Below are positions 35,225 through 43,725 of a stretch of 64,000 bases of DNA, piece after piece. Under the pieces are notes generated by a model that saw only the letters and a program-made list of their open reading frames with translations, was not told the origin of the DNA and ran no database searches. Numbering within the stretch: position 1 is the first letter of the stretch; each line of letters starts with the position of its first letter. Position numbers and translations under genes: made by a program. The DNA comes from Zobellia uliginosa (GTDB lineage: Bacteria; Bacteroidota; Bacteroidia; Flavobacteriales; Flavobacteriaceae): NCBI RefSeq assembly GCF_018860745.1, contig NZ_JAHKPY010000003.1, positions 248,001-312,000 of the forward strand, in the 5' to 3' direction.

Positions 35225-35926
35225 TTAGTTTTCTTGAATAGTTGCAATTAACTCAGTCACCAGTTTAGGTATGCCTTGTACGGCGGTTTTAGCTATGACG
35301 GTAAGGTTATCATAATTGTTTTTGGACACGTTGGGTTTGGGGTCTATAAAATAAATGGGAATATCGCTTTGGGCATAATCAATAAGGCTGGCGGCAGGGT
35401 ATACTTGCATTGATGTACCAATAATAATCACAACATCTGCATTTTGAGTAGCAATTGCCGCTTGCTCCAAAAGGGGTACAGCTTCACCAAACCAAACAAT
35501 GTGCGGCCTTAATTGATGTCCTTTATTACAGCAATCACCTAAATTAAGGTCATTGGACCATGGTATCACTTCATTTTCGTATTTGGTACTCCGTACTTTT
35601 AAAAGTTCACCGTGAATATGTATTACATTAGAGCTTCCTGCCCTTTCGTGAAGGTCATCTACATTTTGGGTAACGATGGTGACTTCAAAAAAATCTTCGA
35701 GTTCTACCAAAGCTTTATGTGCTATGTTAGGAGATACCTCGTGTAATTGTTTTCTTCTTTGATTATAAAAATTAAGGACTAATTCCGGGTTTTTTGCGAA
35801 ACCTTGGGGAGAGGCAACTTCCATAACATCATGCCCTTCCCATAAACCACCTGCATCCCTAAAGGTGTTTATGCCACTTTCCGCGCTTATTCCGGCTCCC
35901 GTTAATACAGTAATTTTTTTCTTCAT
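35225..35926 (-). CDS. cobB: class III sirtuin, NAD-dependent deacylase
   Basis: Removes acyl groups from lysine using NAD+. NAD-binding GAGISAESGI (residues 10-19) and TFRD, TQNVDDLHERAG with the catalytic His in IHIHGE, and IIIGTSMQVYPAA are present. Y54-N-Q-R57 fits the YxxR pocket that marks desuccinylase/demalonylase activity in class III sirtuins. Only one adjacent Cys pair remains (G-D-C-C-N-K-G), so the four-Cys zinc site of E. coli CobB is not intact. Divergent from trmH, 35 bases between the starts. Confidence 0.9.
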   Translation of the reverse strand: MKKKITVLTGAGISAESGINTFRDAGGLWEGHDVMEVASPQGFAKNPELVLNFYNQRRKQLHEVSPNIAHKALVELEDFFEVTIVTQNVDDLHERAGSSNVIHIHGELLKVRSTKYENEVIPWSNDLNLGDCCNKGHQLRPHIVWFGEAVPLLEQAAIATQNADVVIIIGTSMQVYPAASLIDYAQSDIPIYFIDPKPNVSKNNYDNLTVIAKTAVQGIPKLVTELIATIQEN

Positions 35927-35961
35927 CGTTATAAAAATAGAGTTTTTATTATATTCGGTAT

Positions 35962-36633
35962 ATGGTAGATGAGCAACTTCTTGAATATCTTGAAAATTTT
36001 ATATCCGAAGAAAGAAAACAACGTTTTTTAGAAATACTGGAAGAGCGCACAAGATTGCTTACAGTAGCGATTGAAGATTTGTACCAAATGCATAACACAA
36101 GTGCTGTTATCCGCAGTTGTGAAGTATTCGGTATTCAAGACGCACATGTAATTGAATCGCGGTATGGTAAAAAATTAGATGACGAAATTGCGATGGGAGC
36201 GCAAAAATGGGTGGATACACATAGGCACAAGAGTACTACGGATTGTATTAAAGTATTAAAGAAAAGTGGGTATAAAATTATTGCAACAACCCCACATAAC
36301 GATTCAACTTTTTTAGAGGATTTTGAAATTGAAGGTAAGACAGCCTTGTTATTTGGAACAGAGCGGACGGGGCTGAGTAAGGAGGCGCTAGATATGAGCG
36401 ATGGGTTTCTAAAAATTCCTATGTTCGGTTTTACTGAGAGTCTAAATATCTCTGTTTCTGCCGCAATAATATTGCAAAAACTTGCGCATAAAATAAGAAA
36501 TCCAGAATTGGACTGGAAATTGACTGATGAGGAAAAACTAGAAAAAAGACTGGATTGGACCAAAAAATCAGTGAGGAGTATTGATGATATACTCAAAAGA
36601 TTTGATACGGATACAAAGAATAATGAAGGCTGA
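35962..36633 (+). CDS. trmH: tRNA (guanosine-18-2'-O)-methyltransferase
   Basis: SpoU-class SPOUT methyltransferase adding a 2'-O-methyl to G18 of tRNA from SAM. Motifs in order: N-T-S-A-V-I-R-S-C-E (motif 1 with Asn and Arg), LLFGTERTGLS (motif 2), and IPMFGFTESLNISVSAAI (motif 3), the trefoil-knot SAM site. N-terminal extension and C-terminal basic helix match TrmH, which has 223-230 residues. A TATATTCG box 5 bases upstream of the ATG suggests a very short leader. Confidence 0.93.
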   Translation: MVDEQLLEYLENFISEERKQRFLEILEERTRLLTVAIEDLYQMHNTSAVIRSCEVFGIQDAHVIESRYGKKLDDEIAMGAQKWVDTHRHKSTTDCIKVLKKSGYKIIATTPHNDSTFLEDFEIEGKTALLFGTERTGLSKEALDMSDGFLKIPMFGFTESLNISVSAAIILQKLAHKIRNPELDWKLTDEEKLEKRLDWTKKSVRSIDDILKRFDTDTKNNEG

Positions 36634-36647
36634 ATTTTAGTGCTAGT

Positions 36648-38363
36648 TTATTCTTTTAATTCTAAAAGCGCAATATTAAAATCGTTCTCTAAGATTACTT
36701 TCCCATTTGCTACTGTAACTTCTGTTTCTGAATAAGTGTCATATAGTTTAGTTCCGTCCCCAAAAAAACCTTTTACCCAGAGAGATTTTTTGCCTTTTGG
36801 TAAATCTAGTCCTATAGCCACCTTGTCCTTATAGTTCCCCTCTACATAGGTTCTGCTAAAAACATAAGGTTTCTTGCCAAGTCTTCTGTGTTTTCCTGCT
36901 CCAACCGCCAAATGGTCTCTTCTGAATGTACCTAGTTTTTTCCAGTGTTTTAATATTTCTTGAGTGCTAGAAAGACTATCTAATTCTTTCCAATTCATAA
37001 ATGAGCGTAGTGACGCATCACCTTGAACAGGATTTTGTACGCTACCTTCAATAGTTATATCCCGAGCAGTTTCATCTCCGTAATAAATTTGAGAAGCCCC
37101 TGGAGTGAGTAATAGAACGTTGGCCGCTTTAAAGGGGTCTGTCCTTTCGGCATCATAAGGATTACCATCATCATGGGAGGTTAAATAGTTTACTACGCTT
37201 TTACCGATAAGGTCCGTGTTTAAAATTTTATTGTATTTGCGAAAAATGGACTCATAGTCCTTCTTGGCATCCTCTTTAAGTTCAAAATTGATAAGACTTT
37301 TAAATCCGTTGGCAAAATAATCTACTTTTTTATCTGTAAAATCATATGTCCTTCCAGAAGAAACCCCATAATTATAAACTTCACCTACCATATAAAACGG
37401 TTGCTCATCCAAGACTTTGTCCGGATGCATTTTTTTCCAGTTTTCAAAAGCATAGGAAGCTTCTTTGTAAAGTTCGGCCCAAGTGTTTTCATTTACATGT
37501 TTTACGGTATCAACTCTAAAACCATCTACGCCCAAGTTGTTTACGTAGTCGGTTAGCCATTTAATAATGTAGAACCTAGGAGCTCTTGGATATCCTGTTC
37601 GTTCAAAAAATAGTTGAAGTTCATCAAGCTCTTGACTTAAGCGTCCTTCATCTTTCCATTTAGCCAATAAGGCATCTGGCAGTTCAACAGGCTCATTAGA
37701 TTCGGTTTTAATATCGGGTAAATTATCGACTAACGTACACTCAACCGTAGTTTCGTAATTAGCAAAATCACAGGTAGGTTCTGTTCTAATCCAATCTTCG
37801 GGCCAAGCCTGGTCAATATCTGTAATTGGGCCTGTATGATTAATAACTACATCCATCAATACCCGAATACCATGCTGGTGTGCTGTTTTAACCATGGTCT
37901 CTAAATCTTTTCGGGTACCAAAATTGGGGTCAAGGTCCGTCCAATCTTTTGTCCAATAACCATGATAGCCATAAGTGTTACCTGTGCCTTCATCCGTGCT
38001 GCCGTGAATCTGTTCAACAACTGGAGTAAACCAAATAGCGTTAATTCCTAGGTCTGAAAAATAGCCTTCTTCGATTTTCTGGGTTATACCTTGAATGTCA
38101 CCTCCCATGAAACTCCTTAAAGGTCCGGTTGGTTCTGTTCTTTCAAAATTTAAGTCGTTTTCTTTATTGCCATTATTGAATCTATCGGTCAATAAAAAGT
38201 AAATATTAGCTCCTTCCCATGCGAAAGGGATATCTTTTGCAGGTTTAATTGTTTTGGAAATAGTATCGGTCTTTACCGCTACTTCTTTTACAATATCTTT
38301 TTGCTCTTGTTTGCAAGCAATAAGAAGGGACAATATAATAACCGCGGAGAGCAGTCTTTTCAT
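36648..38363 (-). CDS. GH13 alpha-amylase family lipoprotein
   Basis: Glycoside hydrolase acting on alpha-1,4-glucans (maltodextrin/starch class). Lipobox I-A-C at Cys17, so surface- or periplasm-anchored. Four conserved regions: DVVINH (171-176), GFRVDTVKH with nucleophile Asp285, GEV with acid/base Glu328, and SHDDG with His397-Asp398. A C-terminal beta domain closes the 571 residues. Exact specificity (amylase, neopullulanase or cyclomaltodextrinase) cannot be read. No sus operon is beside it. Confidence 0.9.
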   Translation of the reverse strand: MKRLLSAVIILSLLIACKQEQKDIVKEVAVKTDTISKTIKPAKDIPFAWEGANIYFLLTDRFNNGNKENDLNFERTEPTGPLRSFMGGDIQGITQKIEEGYFSDLGINAIWFTPVVEQIHGSTDEGTGNTYGYHGYWTKDWTDLDPNFGTRKDLETMVKTAHQHGIRVLMDVVINHTGPITDIDQAWPEDWIRTEPTCDFANYETTVECTLVDNLPDIKTESNEPVELPDALLAKWKDEGRLSQELDELQLFFERTGYPRAPRFYIIKWLTDYVNNLGVDGFRVDTVKHVNENTWAELYKEASYAFENWKKMHPDKVLDEQPFYMVGEVYNYGVSSGRTYDFTDKKVDYFANGFKSLINFELKEDAKKDYESIFRKYNKILNTDLIGKSVVNYLTSHDDGNPYDAERTDPFKAANVLLLTPGASQIYYGDETARDITIEGSVQNPVQGDASLRSFMNWKELDSLSSTQEILKHWKKLGTFRRDHLAVGAGKHRRLGKKPYVFSRTYVEGNYKDKVAIGLDLPKGKKSLWVKGFFGDGTKLYDTYSETEVTVANGKVILENDFNIALLELKE

Positions 38364-38413
38364 AAGAGTTCTATTTTCCCTAAAGCTATAAAATGCAATG
38401 GGAAATAGAAAAT

Positions 38414-39202
38414 TTATTTTTTACGATTTAATACTTTGAAATCTTCGTAGCAACTGCTGATTGCATCTAGAATTTGTAGGTCATTGGCAGTTCTTATAAA
38501 AGATTTGGAGTAATTACAATTATTTAAAATATCTTGAATGTCCAGCTTTTCAATCTGAAGTAGTTCCATTAATACCTCACGATCAAATTTTGATGCCAAA
38601 AGATCCCTTATTTGGTCATCTTCTTTAATTTTACGCAATTTCTTCATCTGATTGGGCTGTTTTCCAAAAAGATTTCGCAGTAGATCTGCGGGATTTAATA
38701 TAGCGCCCAAAACTTTTGTAACAGCACTTGGGTTTTTGTTACCTCCTTCGTAACCTACTGAAAGCCCTGATATACTGTACTGATATGCATTGTTGATAGG
38801 TGCATTTTTTACATCTATTTCAAGATATCCCGTAAGCTGATAAGGTTTGACAATTACCTCTTCTAAGGCATAAGCAAGTTCAGTTAAGGCAATTTTTGTA
38901 TCCTTAAATTTGAACATGTCATTGGTAACCCTAATTTTTTGGGACTTGAACCCTAAAAAAGAAAAGTAAAGGATGTCATCTACGGATGCTAAAATTGAAA
39001 ACTCGCCATCCTTCTTTGTTATGGTTCCTCTAACCTTGTCCAAGTTTATTACGTGAACATCGCCCATAAGGGCATCGGTCTGGGCGTTTACAACTATGGC
39101 TTTTATTTCTTTTTCCTCTAAAACTTCTTCTTCTTGAGCAAACGAAAAGGCAGAGATAAAAAGAAGGATAATAACGAAAATTGGTTTCATTGCTTTATGC
39201 AT
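38414..39202 (-). CDS. carboxypeptidase-like regulatory domain protein, secreted
   Basis: 262 residues. The signal peptide ends at S-F-A-Q, followed by a CarboxypepD_reg-like beta-sandwich (about 30-115: V-V-N-A-Q-T-D, G-T-I-T-K-K-D-G-E-F-S-I, Y-F-S-F-L-G-F-K-S-Q-K-I). This is the same fold that heads many TonB receptors, but here no plug or barrel follows; the C-terminal part is helical and charged. Function unknown. A second ATG at 39190 also gives a good signal peptide. Confidence 0.78.
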   Translation of the reverse strand: MHKAMKPIFVIILLFISAFSFAQEEEVLEEKEIKAIVVNAQTDALMGDVHVINLDKVRGTITKKDGEFSILASVDDILYFSFLGFKSQKIRVTNDMFKFKDTKIALTELAYALEEVIVKPYQLTGYLEIDVKNAPINNAYQYSISGLSVGYEGGNKNPSAVTKVLGAILNPADLLRNLFGKQPNQMKKLRKIKEDDQIRDLLASKFDREVLMELLQIEKLDIQDILNNCNYSKSFIRTANDLQILDAISSCYEDFKVLNRKK

Positions 39203-39292
39203 ACGGGTTTAAAAGTACTAAACAAAACAAAAAAATACGCCGAAGCGTATTTTTTAATATACAATTAACTTTAAATGTAAGTTATAACGGAC

Positions 39293-41086
39293 TTAAAAGA
39301 AGTCTGTTCTGCTTTTAGAGCTTCTTCTTTTACCGGAATGGCTAGATTTACCTCTTGATGAGTTTCTGTTGTTGTCTCTGTTTCTTGAACGGCCCCCACG
39401 ATCGTTGTCGCGATCTCTTCTTCCGCGACCTCCACCGCTTCTTCCACGGCCACCTCCGCCGTTTCCGCCAGGGTTTTTAGAAACTTCAACGTTTATGAAT
39501 CTGCCTTCTAGTTTAAAGTCGGTAAAGAAAGAAAGAATTTTATCTGTATGTTCTGCTTCAGTATTGAAGAAAGAAAATGAATCCTTTGTATCAACTTTGT
39601 AAACATCTTCTTTTCCTAGGCTTAATGTATCGCGTAGGAAGTCTTTTAATGACATCCAATCGTAACCATCTTTCTCTCCAACATTTATAAAGTAACGAAC
39701 AGAACCATTAGAAGGTGCATGTGAGTTTCTCTCACCTCTGTCTCTATCACGACCACGATCGACAGAAGTGTTCATGTCTTTAGTTTTGTTGTAGTAATTA
39801 GAGAAACGAGTGAATTCTACAGATACTATTTTTTTAATAAGTTCATCACGGTCTAAACCTTCTAGAACATCATTAATGGCAGGAAGATAGTTTTCCACAT
39901 CTGTATTAATTTCTGTCTCCTTGATTTTATTGGCCAAGTGATATAACTGAATCTCGCAAATTTCAATTCCTGTTGGAATTTTCTTTGATAAGAAATCCTG
40001 TTGTAGTTTTCTCTCTATAGCATGAATCTTACGCATTTCACTTCTGGTAATAATAACCATGGAAATACCTGATTTACCAGCTCTACCCGTACGGCCACTT
40101 CTGTGGGTGTATGTTTCGATTTCATCTGGTAGTTGGTAATTAATTACGTGTGTAACATCATCAACATCAATACCACGAGCCGCTACATCTGTAGCAACCA
40201 ACATCTGAATTTGTTTCTTACGAAACGAGTTCATCACCAGATCGCGCTGATTTTGGCTTAAGTCGCCATGTAAAGCACCTGCGTTATACCCATCTTCGAT
40301 CAGCTTTTCAGCTACACGTTGGGTATCTCTTTTAGTTCTACAGAATACTACCGAGAAAATATCAGGATTAGCATCTGCAAGTCTTTTAAGGGCAGGATAT
40401 CTATCTCTTCCGCCAACTACGTAATATTCATGTTGTACGGTAGATGTTCCTGCGTTTTTAGCTCCTACTGTAATTTCAATAGGGCTATGCATGAATTTTT
40501 TAGCAATTGTAGCTACTTCTCTTGGCATAGTTGCAGAGAATAACCAGGTAGATTTGTCTTTAGGTGTATTAGAAAGAATATCCTTAATGTCTTCAAAAAA
40601 GCCCATGTTGAGCATTTCATCAGCTTCATCAAGAATACAATAATCTATTTTAGTAATATCAACAAGACCACGGCTAATCATATCTTTCATTCGGCCAGGA
40701 GTTGCTACAACTATCTGTGCTCCGCGTTTGATCTGTCTTGCTTGGTCCGTTATGCTCGCCCCACCATAAATAGCAACGGTGTTCAAACCTTTTACGAATT
40801 TAGAATAGGCTTGCATCTCTTTGGTAATCTGTAGACACAGTTCACGAGTAGGGGATAGTATTAAACCTTGAGTGGTTCTACTATTATGGTCTACTTTCTG
40901 TATTAAAGGAAAACCAAAGGCAGCCGTTTTACCGGTTCCTGTTTGTGCAAGCGCAACTAGATCCGTTTCGCTTTCCAATAAAATTGGGATTGCTTTTTCC
41001 TGTACTTCAGATGGGCTTTCAAATCCCATGTCGTTGACAGCGTCCAATATGGACTTGTCTAGCCCTAAGGCTTCAAATTTTGTCAT
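39293..41086 (-). CDS. deaD: DEAD-box RNA helicase with DbpA-type domain and RGG tail
   Basis: ATP-dependent RNA helicase of the DeaD/CsdA group, typically acting in ribosome assembly and mRNA turnover in the cold. AQTGTGKT (47-54), SPTRELCLQ, ATPGR, DEAD (153-156), FSAT, then HRSGRTGRAG. A DbpA RNA-binding domain lies at about 470-545 (RYFINVGEKDGYDW), and the last 50 residues are rich in R-G-G and R-S/R-D. 597 residues. The leader just before the start folds into a terminator-like hairpin, so expression may be controlled by attenuation or temperature. Confidence 0.93.
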   Translation of the reverse strand: MTKFEALGLDKSILDAVNDMGFESPSEVQEKAIPILLESETDLVALAQTGTGKTAAFGFPLIQKVDHNSRTTQGLILSPTRELCLQITKEMQAYSKFVKGLNTVAIYGGASITDQARQIKRGAQIVVATPGRMKDMISRGLVDITKIDYCILDEADEMLNMGFFEDIKDILSNTPKDKSTWLFSATMPREVATIAKKFMHSPIEITVGAKNAGTSTVQHEYYVVGGRDRYPALKRLADANPDIFSVVFCRTKRDTQRVAEKLIEDGYNAGALHGDLSQNQRDLVMNSFRKKQIQMLVATDVAARGIDVDDVTHVINYQLPDEIETYTHRSGRTGRAGKSGISMVIITRSEMRKIHAIERKLQQDFLSKKIPTGIEICEIQLYHLANKIKETEINTDVENYLPAINDVLEGLDRDELIKKIVSVEFTRFSNYYNKTKDMNTSVDRGRDRDRGERNSHAPSNGSVRYFINVGEKDGYDWMSLKDFLRDTLSLGKEDVYKVDTKDSFSFFNTEAEHTDKILSFFTDFKLEGRFINVEVSKNPGGNGGGGRGRSGGGRGRRDRDNDRGGRSRNRDNNRNSSRGKSSHSGKRRSSKSRTDFF

Positions 41087-41148
41087 AAAAAAGGTATACT
41101 TAATCGCTAATAGGTGCGTTGCATAGAGCGATTATCGTATATAACCTT
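41087..41148 (-). promoter_or_regulatory. structured leader / terminator-like hairpin before deaD
   Basis: On the transcript, AAGGT and ACCTT, then ATAC/GTAT, then TAATCGCT/AGCGATTA pair with small bulges and an 18-nt loop (41109-41126), a stem of about 17 bp. The stem is followed by U6 and then immediately by the AUG at 41086. It looks like an intrinsic terminator or attenuator, or a temperature-sensitive hairpin. Confidence 0.6.
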
Positions 41149-41196
41149 AGTACTCAGAGCAACACCTGCCATACCGGCGGCGTTAAAATTAAGGTG

Positions 41197-41204
41197 CAAA
41201 GGTA
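41197..41204 (-). promoter_or_regulatory. -7 element of the deaD promoter
   Basis: TACCTTTG on the minus strand, a perfect TAnnTTTG, about 110 bases before the deaD start; no clear TTG -33 element is seen. It implies a leader of about 100 nt that contains the hairpin. Confidence 0.45.
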
Positions 41205-41226
41205 CGTTTTATTATTGACATAGCGG

Positions 41227-41796
41227 TTATTGTAAGAAATCTAATAATTTCTTCATGGCTTTGCCTCTATGACTTATCTTGTTTTTAATGGATAGCGGAA
41301 GCTCTGCAAAGGTTTCTTTGTAGCCGTTAGGTTTAAAAATCGGGTCATACCCAAAGCCTCCTTGGCCTTTTCTTTCTGCTAGGATTTCTCCTTCTACAAT
41401 GCCACTAAATAAATGTTTTTCTTCATTCAGATTTAAGGCTATTACCGTTTTGAAGTATGCTGTTCGACTATTCTTGTCTTCTAATTTATGTAGAAGTTTG
41501 TTCATATTGTCATCAGAATTTTTATCAAGTCCTGCATATCTGGCGGAATATACTCCTGGTTCTCCATTTAATATATCTACTATAAGACCTGTGTCATCTG
41601 CAAAACAGGCAAGACCATAATTCTTGGTGACATAGTCTGCTTTTATTTTTGCGTTTTCCTCTAAGGTTGTTCCCGTTTCGGGTATTTCGTTAAAGCAACC
41701 AATGTTTGTTAATGAAACCAACTTAATGTGGGTAGGAACAAGTTTTTTGACTTCTTCCAGTTTGTTTTTGTTGTGTGTTGCGAAAACAAGTTTCAT
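41227..41796 (-). CDS. rdgB: XTP/dITP pyrophosphatase
   Basis: House-cleaning nucleotide pyrophosphatase (HAM1/RdgB), hydrolysing ITP, dITP and XTP to monophosphates. Starts with L-V-F-A-T-H-N-K-N-K, then ETGTTLEENA, ADDTGL (catalytic Asp), SARYAG, FGYDPIF and the C-terminal K-N-K-I-S-H-R-G. 189 residues, normal length. Promoter region shared with the divergent methyltransferase gene (85 bases). Confidence 0.95.
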   Translation of the reverse strand: MKLVFATHNKNKLEEVKKLVPTHIKLVSLTNIGCFNEIPETGTTLEENAKIKADYVTKNYGLACFADDTGLIVDILNGEPGVYSARYAGLDKNSDDNMNKLLHKLEDKNSRTAYFKTVIALNLNEEKHLFSGIVEGEILAERKGQGGFGYDPIFKPNGYKETFAELPLSIKNKISHRGKAMKKLLDFLQ

Positions 41797-41827
41797 ATAA
41801 ATTGATTTAAGGTTGTTTTTGGGGCTT

Positions 41828-41859
41828 TTGTTTTTAATGGTTCAAAAATAGTAATTTTG
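41828..41859 (+). promoter_or_regulatory. promoter of the ICMT-like gene
   Basis: TTG (41828-41830), 21-base spacer, TAATTTTG (41852-41859), a full match to the flavobacterial consensus, 22 bases before the ATG. Confidence 0.65.
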
Positions 41860-41881
41860 AAAAGCTATAAATATTCTTATT

Positions 41882-42334
41882 ATGGAGTTGAAAATACCTC
41901 CCGCAGTGGTTTTTCTGATTTGTGCGGGTCTAATGTATCTGCTAGCTACATTTTTACCTTTTGGTTATTTCGATTTTTACGGAAGATACTATCTTGTTTA
42001 TGGATTGTTGGTTTTTGCGGGTATTATTGCTGTAATTGCTCTTTTTCAATTTATGCGTTCCAGAACTACTATTGATCCGGTTCATCCTACCAAGGCTAGT
42101 AAGTTGGTGCAAAATGGTATTTTCGCTTATTCTAGAAATCCAATGTATTTGGCTTTACTTGTTCTATTATTGGCTTTTGGTGTGTGGTTGGGTAATGCGT
42201 TCAACACTTTACTAGCGGCAGGTTTTGTTGGTTATATGAATAGGTTTCAGATCATTCCTGAAGAAACGGCTCTTTTGAAGCTCTTTGGCAAGGTTTACAA
42301 ACAATATTGTGTAAACGTACGAAGGTGGTTCTAA
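41882..42334 (+). CDS. isoprenylcysteine carboxyl methyltransferase-like membrane protein
   Basis: 150-residue integral membrane protein of the ICMT/PEMT fold. Four hydrophobic segments; the SAM-binding C-terminal half has Y-S-R-N-P-M-Y-L-A (helix cap) and EETALLKLFGKVYKQYC. Bacteria rarely prenylate proteins, so the real substrate is probably a lipid or small molecule. A perfect inverted repeat without T-run starts 2 bases after its stop and belongs to the following operator array. Confidence 0.8.
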   Translation: MELKIPPAVVFLICAGLMYLLATFLPFGYFDFYGRYYLVYGLLVFAGIIAVIALFQFMRSRTTIDPVHPTKASKLVQNGIFAYSRNPMYLALLVLLLAFGVWLGNAFNTLLAAGFVGYMNRFQIIPEETALLKLFGKVYKQYCVNVRRWF

Positions 42335-42335
42335 T

Positions 42336-42413
42336 TTATAAGCAATAGTGCTTATAATGTAAAATATTAGCGTTTTAGCTTATATTTTTATATATTAGCG
42401 TTTTAGCTTATAT
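42336..42413 (+). promoter_or_regulatory. operator array: palindrome plus two direct repeats, 28-bp period
   Basis: TTATAAGCA (42336-42344) and TGCTTATAA (42349-42357) form a perfect 9-bp palindrome with a 4-nt centre. Two identical 21-base copies starting TATTAGCG and ending GCTTATAT lie at 42365-42385 and 42393-42413. GCTTATA therefore recurs at 42350, 42378 and 42406, exactly 28 bases apart, ending 5 bases before the SatD-like start. The spacing and position suggest binding by the HTH of that gene's product. Confidence 0.7.
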
Positions 42414-42417
42414 AATT

Positions 42418-43026
42418 ATGGTAGCAATAATTACTGGTGATATTATAAACTCAGAGAACCACAACTCGTCTGAGTGGTTGGGTATTCTTAAGGATTATTT
42501 GTCTAAACTAGGTAAGTCACCAATAGATTGGGAGGTTTATAGAGGAGACGAGTTTCAATTAAAAATAGCAAAGGAAGATGCTTTGCAGGCGGCAATACAT
42601 ATTAAGGCCTTAATTAAAACGGTTAAGGGGTTAGATGTTCGTATGGGTATTGGTCTAGGTAATGAAACATTTAAAGGTGTTGGCGTAAGTGAATCTAACG
42701 GCCCTGCCTATCATAGGTCTGGTAGAACTTTTGAATCGCTTAAAGAAGATAAACTTAATTTAACGATTGCTACGGGCAATGGTTTTTTTGATGATACTCT
42801 AAATCTTATGCTAAAGCTGGCGCTTCATTTTATGGATGACTGGAGCACGGTGTCTGCAGAAATAATTGTATTGGCATTGGACAATCCCAATGCCTCACAA
42901 CGAGAAATCGCCGAAAGGCTCAACATTCAACAATCAGCAGTAAGTCAACGTCAAAAAAGGGCGCGTTTAGATTTAGTTCTAGAATTACTTGATTATTATT
43001 CAAAAACTTTAAAAGAATTAAGTTAG
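42418..43026 (+). CDS. SatD-like protein with C-terminal helix-turn-helix
   Basis: 202 residues. The N-terminal part (about 1-145) starts with I-I-T-G-D-I-I-N-S, typical of SatD (PF16264), and has Y-R-G-D-E-F near residue 40. That is reminiscent of the GGDEF/nucleotidyl cyclase palm, where the acidic residue binds metal. The C-terminal part (about 150-200) is a helix-turn-helix with ASQREIAERLNIQQSAVSQR, similar to sigma-70 region 4 or MarR recognition helices. It is followed without a gap (TAGATG) by a DUF3307 membrane protein; from memory, this pair recurs across bacteria with no assigned function. The upstream repeats are probable autoregulatory sites. Confidence 0.8.
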   Translation: MVAIITGDIINSENHNSSEWLGILKDYLSKLGKSPIDWEVYRGDEFQLKIAKEDALQAAIHIKALIKTVKGLDVRMGIGLGNETFKGVGVSESNGPAYHRSGRTFESLKEDKLNLTIATGNGFFDDTLNLMLKLALHFMDDWSTVSAEIIVLALDNPNASQREIAERLNIQQSAVSQRQKRARLDLVLELLDYYSKTLKELS

Positions 43027-43725
43027 ATGATTTTATTCACAAAACTTTTGCTGGCACATTTAATAGGCGATTTTCTATTACAGCCTAGTCGCTGGGTGAT
43101 TCATAAGGAGGCTAATAAGGAGAAATCAAAATATCTCTATGCTCATGTTCTGCTTCATTTTGCCTTAACAATGCTTTTGGTCTGGGATCTGAAGTATTGG
43201 AAAATAGCTCTGATTATAATGGTTTCCCATTATTTTATCGATTTGGCAAAACTGTATGTAACCCCTATGTTTAGATTAAAGAGTATTCCATTTTTTATGG
43301 ATCAGGTGCTTCATATTATAGTATTGTATTGTTGTGTATATTATGGTAATCTAGGGGGGCATACCATGGCTCTTTTTCAAAATTTGGATTGGCCATTGGT
43401 AACTGCTATGGTATTCGTGAGTTCTCCGGCTGCGATTATAATGGGCAAATTATTGGAAGCCATGTCCGATAAGATTGAATTGGATCATAAATCTCTGCCC
43501 AATGCAGGTAAGTACATTGGAATAATAGAGCGGCTTTTTGTTCTTATGTTCATTATTATGGGGAGGTGGGAAGCTATAGGGTTGTTGATTGGAGCAAAGT
43601 CTGTTTTCCGCTTTAATGATTTAAAAGAAAGCAACAACCGGAAACTTACTGAATATATTTTAATAGGTACGTTACTAAGTTTTGGTCTTGCCGTAATCAC
43701 AGGAATTATCTATGTCAACTTATAA
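43027..43725 (+). CDS. DUF3307 membrane protein
   Basis: 232 residues with about six TM helices. The N-terminal A-H-L-I-G-D-F-L-L-Q, H-V-L-L-H-F, V-S-H-Y-F-I-D-L-A-K and D-Q-V-L-H-I place conserved His and Asp residues inside helices. This is similar to YdjM-like membrane-bound metal-dependent hydrolases, so a metal site is plausible. The start follows the SatD-like stop directly. Its end overlaps the alpha/beta hydrolase start by 14 bases. Function unknown. Confidence 0.85.
   Translation: MILFTKLLLAHLIGDFLLQPSRWVIHKEANKEKSKYLYAHVLLHFALTMLLVWDLKYWKIALIIMVSHYFIDLAKLYVTPMFRLKSIPFFMDQVLHIIVLYCCVYYGNLGGHTMALFQNLDWPLVTAMVFVSSPAAIIMGKLLEAMSDKIELDHKSLPNAGKYIGIIERLFVLMFIIMGRWEAIGLLIGAKSVFRFNDLKESNNRKLTEYILIGTLLSFGLAVITGIIYVNL

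Noticed and set aside
39271-39489. Separate 72-residue ORF on the minus strand
   Set aside because: It is an out-of-frame reading of the RGG-rich tail of the DEAD-box helicase; its Glu/Val/Thr repeats arise from the Arg/Gly codons.
42336-42357. Terminator of the ICMT-like gene
   Set aside because: The palindrome is followed by no T-run, and its half-site recurs at fixed 28-bp spacing, which fits an operator better.
42365-42413. CRISPR-like repeat pair
   Set aside because: Only two identical copies with a 7-base gap, no cas genes; regular spacing with the palindrome indicates regulatory sites.
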